6,028 nucleotides of DNA from the NCBI GenBank assembly GCA_024636075.1, contig JAGXHS010000157.1, forward strand, positions 1 to 6,028. Reading direction: 5' to 3'. This stretch comes from Propionibacteriaceae bacterium. GTDB lineage: Bacteria > Actinomycetota > Actinomycetes > Propionibacteriales > Propionibacteriaceae. This document shows positions 1 to 3,948 of this stretch, one piece after another. Each line of letters opens with the position of its first letter. Position 1 is the first letter of the stretch. Under the pieces are notes generated by a model, which was not told the origin of the DNA, did not search any database, and saw only the letters and a list, made by a program, of their open reading frames with translations. The translations under genes and the position numbers were made by a program.

Positions 1-326
1 ATCAGCTGGAGGCGACGTGTGACCTGTTCGCGCGACCCTTTGGTCAGCTCCAGATCCAATGTGTCGGTGGGTGCAGTTCCGTCGCCGAGCCAAACGGCGA
101 GAGCTTTCTCGGTGTCGGCAAAACGTTGCTGCACTCGGGATCGCAGCTCGTTGGTGGCGGCTCTGGAGAAGGTGATCATCAGGATCTGATCCAGGGTGTG
201 CAATCCAGCCGCGACGTAGCGGACGGCCAGAGCCGTGATGGCGTAGGTCTTCCCGGTGCCCGCGCTGGCTTCGATCACCGTCGTGCCGCTGGGCAGCGGG
301 CCCAGTAACTGGAACTTGTCCGGCAT
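1..326 (-). CDS. recB: RecB (exodeoxyribonuclease V beta subunit), N-terminal part
   Basis: RecB is the 3'-5' helicase and nuclease subunit of RecBCD, which unwinds and degrades DNA from double-strand ends. Only the first 108 codons are here; the gene continues past the left edge. The protein begins MPDKFQLLGPLPSGTTVIEA, then shows a Walker A motif ASAGTGKT (residues 20-27, Lys26) and helicase motif Ia ITFSRAATNELRSR (51-64). The 'LLGPLPSGTTVIEASAGTGKT' type of opening is characteristic of RecB rather than UvrD or AddA. The ATG at 326-324 has a GGAG ribosome binding site eight bases upstream, inside the end of recC, and lies two bases after the recC stop. This implies co-transcription and probable translational coupling. 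The helicase 2A/2B domains and the nuclease domain cannot be seen, so whether the protein is intact further on is unknown. Confidence 0.95.
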   Translation of the reverse strand, partial: MPDKFQLLGPLPSGTTVIEASAGTGKTYAITALAVRYVAAGLHTLDQILMITFSRAATNELRSRVQQRFADTEKALAVWLGDGTAPTDTLDLELTKGSREQVTRRLQL

Positions 327-328
327 GC

Positions 329-3300
329 TCACAGCTCCAGCTTCGTCAGATGGTCGCGGATCGGCTCACACCACCAGTGGGCCAGCGACTCGAATCGTGA
401 TCCGGCCGGAACCCCGGGATCGGACGGCAGTGCCTGCCGAGCTCTGAGATCCTCGTAGGAAGTGAACCCCAGCACTGCCCAGTCAGCAGACTTCTTGGCT
501 GTATCCGCCCACGAGCGCTTCGCCTCCTCATCTGGCCCCGGATACCACCTGTTGGGTGTGATCGGGGTGAGCGATCGATGGGGCGCTGCCACCTTGATCG
601 GGAAAGGAACCACGTTCCGCAGCCCGGCGAGGCGCAATTCCACCAGCTCGTCGAGGAGTTGGGTTGCCTGTGCGACGCTGGGAGCGTCCAAGCGGATCAC
701 GTCGTCCGAGCCGGCAACGACCGCATGCCACCTCGATCCGGTGGGTGGAGCGGTGCCGCTCGCGCTCACCGCCAACAAGTCCAGCCATGCCGCGTTGAGT
801 GCGGCGCCGTTGATCTTGCTGTAGCTGGAATGCACGATGGCTGCACCGTGGTGCTGCAGGTGGCCGTCGAGCCGGCCCCCGGACGGCAGCCCCAGACGAA
901 TGGGCAGGTGCCGGGCTGGTTGGCTGCCGTGTGGCTGCAGCACGGTGACCATCCGTTCCACCGTGGTGCTGATCTGATTCATGGCGCTTTCGGCGAGCAG
1001 GCCGTGGGGGGTGGTGCCGCGGAGCAGTTCCGCGTGCCGAAGGCGCTGCGGATCCTCCCCGTCGAGGCGGGCGCGCAACCAGCGATCCCCGATCGCCCAC
1101 CTGCCCAGGCCATCCAGCTCCAGCGGCAGTTGCGGGTCGATCTTGTCGGTCCAACGGGTCAGCGAGACCCCGATCTGGTGCGTGACGAACACTTTCGCCG
1201 GGTCCTGCAGGAACCGGTTCAGTTCCTCCAGGTCAACGATGCGGGGACCCTGGATTTCTTCGGTGGCAGGGATCTCCTCGTTTCCGGTGGTGGACGGGGT
1301 GACACCGCGGGCTGGTGGGGTGGCTGCCGGGCGCGGTGTTCGCTCAGCCGCGGACAAGGCGATGGCGCCCGCCAGAGCTGCGTGATCGAAACTGAATGGC
1401 TCGGCTTCGGCGGTCCTGTCGTGGTCGGCGGCGATGAAGTTGGCCGCGGTGAAGTTGGCCGCGGTGAAGTTGGCAGCACTGTGGGCGTGGATCGAATGCT
1501 GCACCTCGAGCGGCGTGCCGAGGCCACGAACCACGCCGAACAGGTCATCCACGACGGGTGCGGCGAAGACGGTTTGGTTGGTGCGCGGATCGCGGTTCTG
1601 CACGATCAGCGCCAGAGTGTCGCCGGCCGCCTGGATACCGTTGAGCAACTGTTGGCGGGACAGCGCCCGTGGGTCGTGTTCCGGTTCCGGTCCGCTCACC
1701 CTGAGATCGTCTCCGTCGAGGGTGGGTGCGGCCGGGAACCGTTGGTCGTCGACTCCCATCAGCACCACCACTTTGTGGCGCACATTGTCCAGGTCTGACA
1801 GATCACAACAGATCAACGATCCGTTGCCGTGGTTGGGGCGCCCGCGCGAAGTGCGCAACAAGGAGCTGAACAGTGCCCGCACATCGCCCAGGCTGAGCGC
1901 GGCGGAGCGGTCCGCCGTCAATTCCTCCAAGTCAGCGAGTGCGGCGTGAGCCCGGTGCAACTGCCAGGAGTCCTCGGCGCTGGTGGCCGCGAGATCCTCC
2001 AGCACCGTCCGCAGCCGCGCGATCCAGTCAACGATCGGAGCCTCGTTCTGGAAAGCCAACAGGCTGCGTCGGACCCGTGACACGATCTCGGCCAAGGCGC
2101 CGGCGACCTGCACGTCGGTGGATTCCATCTGGGCGATGGGCAGTGACGGACCCAACCATCCGGGAGGTTCGGGGGCCAGTGCGATCGAGGTGAGGATACG
2201 TTGCACCCCGGTGAACCAGGTTCCCTGCACAACGTCTGCCAGCCCGGCCATCGCACGCTGTTGACCATCAACACCCCAGCGAACACCGGCGTCGCTGATC
2301 AGGCGACGGAGCCGATCCTGGCTGTCGCCGTGCAGGTGGAAACGCTCCACCACCGGGGGGAAGGCACACAGCTGCAAAAGATCCTCGACGCTGGCGCGAC
2401 TGGCCGGGAGAGCGAGAATCCACTGCAGCAGTTCCAGGACGCGATTGTGCTGCTCCAGTGAGGTGGCGGCCAGTTGTACCCGCAGCAGGTGGCCGGGATG
2501 CAGGGGAGCCGCGACTTCGTCGGGATCCAGGTTGAAGGCGGACCGCAGGTGTGGTGCGAACTCCTGCAGGTTCGCGACTGCGACGACGATGTCGCGAGGC
2601 TCCAGTTCGGGGCGATCCGCCAGCAGGCCACAGAGCAGATCACGGAGCACCTCCACCTGCCTGTCCGGGCCGTGAGTGAAGTGCACCTGGACGGACTGAT
2701 CCACGCTCCCCGCGCCGTTCGTGCCTGCCGTGTCGTTCGTCTTCGCAGTGTCACTCTCGTTCGCTGGGGTGCTCAGCTGGCGTTGCAGTCGGACCAGCAA
2801 CGTGGGATCGCGTTCACCGTCGTCGAGGTGCTCGGTGCGGCGTGCCACCTGCAACCAGCCAGTGACCGATTCGAGGCTGGTCTGCCCGAGCCGGACGGCC
2901 AGCCGCGATGGTTTGTTGCCGTCGCCGGCAGGAAGGTGCAGCCAGCAGCGCACCGGGATCACCCTGGCGGCAGCGGCAAGCAACTCGCGATCCTGATGTC
3001 GCATCGGAGGTGGGTCGACGACGCGCAGAGTGTCACCCAGCTGCCGCGGCGAAGCCGAGCCGATGGCGGCCAACAGCTCCCGGTGCCGGGAATCCGGGTC
3101 GCTGCCCTGGGGCAGCCGCCGGAGCAGTTCGGCCCACAGGGCGAACTGCCACTGCCGGGAGTCAGCCAACTCTCCGCCGTCCGCGGCCACAAATTGCCCT
3201 GCCGACCAGGCACTCATCATCACGGGATGGGTGTCGCAGTACGCGAGCAAGAGTCCAGCGATCCGGTCGGCCAGCGAGAGCCGTCGTCCCGGGCGAAGCG

Positions 3301-3715
3301 ACAGGTCGACAGAGGTCAGGTACCGCCGAAGTGGCCGGAACCAGTCCTGGGCATCGGCGTCGTCGAACACCTCGAGCAGCACCAGGGCCAGGTTGCGGCG
3401 CCGCCACGGATCGCTGCTGTGGTCGATGCCCAACAGCGCTGATTCCACCGAGCGCCGCCAGCCGGTGATGGTGTCGAAGTGCACGCCTGCCGTGATGCCG
3501 CCGTCGCTGCGGTCGGAGACCGCCAAGGCGAAGCGTTGGGCGATTGCCCGCGAGGTGAAGGTGCCTCGGCACAGCACTTGCTGGGTGTCGAAGACGTCCT
3601 CGCAGGGGTACTCGACGAGGTGGTTGATGGCGTCAGTTGTCAGCTGCCGCCAGTCGGGTGACATGATCACCTGCAGCCCGTCCGGCTGCCACCTGCTCTG
3701 CTCGGCACTTGTCAT
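329..3715 (-). CDS. recC: RecC (exodeoxyribonuclease V gamma subunit)
   Basis: RecC is the non-catalytic scaffold of RecBCD: it splits the duplex, channels the strands and, in E. coli, reads Chi. The frame is intact, 1128 codons from the ATG at 3715, close to E. coli RecC (about 1120). Recognisable segments (numbered from that ATG) are DPWRRRNLALVLLEV (102-116); VQVHFTHGPDRQVEVLRDLL (343-362), the family's strongly conserved 'H..HGP.RQVEVL' block; VVVLMGVDDQRFP with DGDDL (649-671), the counterpart of the 'LLG..DG.FP' block; LNRFLQDPAKVF (832-843) and LPLELDGLGRWAIGDRWL (863-880), which open the inactive nuclease-like C-terminal domain; and SSYSKI (963-968). Low-complexity linkers lie near 316-340 and 744-825. 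The family's usual N-terminal 'VPT.G...WL' motif is poorly preserved (here VLCRGTFTSRAIAQRF, 47-62). Start choice: the frame also opens with GTG at 3727 and 3718, but GTG 3727 falls inside the proposed -10 box and its GAGGA is only three bases away. ATG 3715 fits a leaderless start. It is followed two bases later by recB. Confidence 0.93.
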   Translation of the reverse strand: MTSAEQSRWQPDGLQVIMSPDWRQLTTDAINHLVEYPCEDVFDTQQVLCRGTFTSRAIAQRFALAVSDRSDGGITAGVHFDTITGWRRSVESALLGIDHSSDPWRRRNLALVLLEVFDDADAQDWFRPLRRYLTSVDLSLRPGRRLSLADRIAGLLLAYCDTHPVMMSAWSAGQFVAADGGELADSRQWQFALWAELLRRLPQGSDPDSRHRELLAAIGSASPRQLGDTLRVVDPPPMRHQDRELLAAAARVIPVRCWLHLPAGDGNKPSRLAVRLGQTSLESVTGWLQVARRTEHLDDGERDPTLLVRLQRQLSTPANESDTAKTNDTAGTNGAGSVDQSVQVHFTHGPDRQVEVLRDLLCGLLADRPELEPRDIVVAVANLQEFAPHLRSAFNLDPDEVAAPLHPGHLLRVQLAATSLEQHNRVLELLQWILALPASRASVEDLLQLCAFPPVVERFHLHGDSQDRLRRLISDAGVRWGVDGQQRAMAGLADVVQGTWFTGVQRILTSIALAPEPPGWLGPSLPIAQMESTDVQVAGALAEIVSRVRRSLLAFQNEAPIVDWIARLRTVLEDLAATSAEDSWQLHRAHAALADLEELTADRSAALSLGDVRALFSSLLRTSRGRPNHGNGSLICCDLSDLDNVRHKVVVLMGVDDQRFPAAPTLDGDDLRVSGPEPEHDPRALSRQQLLNGIQAAGDTLALIVQNRDPRTNQTVFAAPVVDDLFGVVRGLGTPLEVQHSIHAHSAANFTAANFTAANFIAADHDRTAEAEPFSFDHAALAGAIALSAAERTPRPAATPPARGVTPSTTGNEEIPATEEIQGPRIVDLEELNRFLQDPAKVFVTHQIGVSLTRWTDKIDPQLPLELDGLGRWAIGDRWLRARLDGEDPQRLRHAELLRGTTPHGLLAESAMNQISTTVERMVTVLQPHGSQPARHLPIRLGLPSGGRLDGHLQHHGAAIVHSSYSKINGAALNAAWLDLLAVSASGTAPPTGSRWHAVVAGSDDVIRLDAPSVAQATQLLDELVELRLAGLRNVVPFPIKVAAPHRSLTPITPNRWYPGPDEEAKRSWADTAKKSADWAVLGFTSYEDLRARQALPSDPGVPAGSRFESLAHWWCEPIRDHLTKLEL
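335..338 (-). promoter_or_regulatory. Ribosome binding site of recB
   Basis: On the minus strand GGAG lies eight bases before the recB ATG, within the last codons of recC. This is good Shine-Dalgarno spacing and supports the ATG at 326 as the recB start. It also means recB is translated by conventional initiation from the recC message, unlike recC itself, which lacks a well-spaced site. Confidence 0.7.
1421..1480 (-). repeat. 15-bp tandem repeat within recC encoding five-residue units
   Basis: On the plus strand the 15-base unit GAAGTTGGCCGCGGT occurs twice identically (1436-1450, 1451-1465). It is followed by a copy with three changes (1466-1480) and preceded by a weak copy matching 10 of 15 bases (1421-1435). 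Read on the recC strand they encode SAANF, TAANF, TAANF and IAADH (residues 746-765). The unit is a multiple of three, so gains or losses stay in frame. It lies in the loose linker between the LMGVDDQRFP region and the EPFSFD segment. The two identical copies suggest recent duplication by replication slippage. Confidence 0.85.
2717..2752 (-). repeat. Imperfect 18-bp tandem duplication within recC linker
   Basis: Two adjacent 18-base units (2717-2734 and 2735-2752) match at 13 of 18 positions and encode DTAGTN and DTAKTN on the recC strand (residues 322-333). They fall in a Thr/Asn/Gly-rich stretch just before the conserved HFTHGPDRQVEV block. This looks like an old in-frame slippage duplication in a flexible interdomain linker. 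It is degenerate and may simply reflect low-complexity composition. Confidence 0.45.
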
Positions 3716-3724
3716 CACCGACAA
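3716..3724 (-). promoter_or_regulatory. Second TTGTCRGTG-like element at the recC start
   Basis: The nine bases TTGTCGGTG immediately before the recC ATG match the -26 consensus TTGTCRGTG exactly. However, the sequence at the right distance downstream is TGCCGA, not TAnnnT, so it cannot by itself form the known promoter type. Its TGTC begins 22 bases (about two helical turns) from the TGTC of the upstream element. It could be a second activator site or chance. Confidence 0.25.
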
Positions 3725-3745
3725 CACTAATCCTCAGCACTGACA
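3724..3745 (-). promoter_or_regulatory. Putative PafBC-type (RecA-NDp) DNA-damage promoter of recCB
   Basis: On the minus strand TGTCAGTG (3745-3738) is followed by exactly eight bases and then TAGTGT (3729-3724). This matches the published actinobacterial RecA-independent damage promoter, tTGTCRGTG-N8-TAnnnT, at all conserved positions except the weak first T, which is C here. In that class PafBC binds the -26 element and replaces a -35 box, and no TTGACA-like -35 is visible here. With the last T of the -10 box at position -7, transcription would start at about 3717, two bases before the recC ATG at 3715. The match to the consensus and the spacing are seen directly; regulation by PafBC is inferred. 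Confidence 0.6.
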
Positions 3746-3913
3746 GTCCAGGACAGGTGACGAAGACCACGCCGCGCGCGCCGAGGTCCGTGACCCACCC
3801 GACCGATTCCAGCGCCCCCCGCGCAAGGCAACCGCCCGACGCCCGCGCCGTGCTGAGCCTGTTCCGACAGCGCGGACAGGACAGCTGAAACCCGGGTGCG
3901 GAGTTGTCGGCCA

Positions 3914-3943
3914 CCACTTTGTCTCACCCGGTCTCTAAAGTGG
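3914..3943. repeat. Inverted repeat overlapping the uvrD2 promoter
   Basis: CCACTTT (3914-3920) and AAAGTGG (3937-3943) form a perfect 7-base inverted repeat with a 16-base gap. The right arm covers most of the proposed -10 box TAAAGT and the left arm covers the start of the TTGTC element, so a dimeric regulator bound there would contact the promoter. The gap contains a GTCTC direct repeat (3921-3925, 3931-3935). The gap is too long for a convincing terminator hairpin, and no U-tract follows. Confidence 0.35.
3919..3941 (+). promoter_or_regulatory. Putative uvrD2 promoter, PafBC-like layout
   Basis: TTGTC (3919-3923) is followed by twelve bases and then TAAAGT (3936-3941). The distance from TTGTC to the -10 box is the same as in the RecA-NDp consensus, and the same as in the divergent recC promoter. 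The RGTG half of the element is not kept (TCAC here), so it is a weaker match. No -35 hexamer lies at a normal spacing. Placing the last T of the -10 box at -7 puts the transcription start at about 3948, next to the GTG start at 3949. Confidence 0.4.
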
Positions 3944-3948
3944 GGCCG

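Noticed and set aside
1..326. Could the left-edge gene be AddA, AdnA or a UvrD-type helicase rather than RecB
   Set aside because: The LLGPLPSGTTVIEASAGTGKT-type opening and its position two bases after recC fit RecB specifically.
578..1798. Long plus-strand open frame (406 codons) opposite recC
   Set aside because: It is fully antisense to a clearly recognisable RecC region, its protein is a Gly/Arg/Gln-rich composition artefact with no recognisable motif, and such shadows are common in high-GC coding DNA.
2474..3442. Long plus-strand open frame (322 codons) opposite recC
   Set aside because: It is antisense to conserved RecC segments, its translation matches no family I recognise, and other overlapping frames on the same strand are equally open.
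3725..3727. GTG as the recC start
   Set aside because: GAGGA lies only three bases upstream, and the codon falls within the proposed -10 box. ATG 3715 fits the promoter better, though GTG 3727 cannot be excluded if another promoter lies further upstream.
3904..3910. A further TTGTCGG on the plus strand as an additional uvrD2 promoter element
   Set aside because: The bases at the required distance downstream (GTCTCA) are not a TAnnnT -10 box, and the RGTG half is incomplete.
3633..3917. Minus-strand open frame of 94 codons overlapping the recC start
   Set aside because: It overlaps the recC N-terminus in another frame, with an arbitrary-looking Arg/Gly/Cys-rich product and no ribosome binding site.
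3728..3948. LexA/SOS box between recC and uvrD2
   Set aside because: I looked for a CGAAC-N4-GTTCG type palindrome on both strands and found none; GTTCC and GGAAC fragments here do not pair at the needed spacing.
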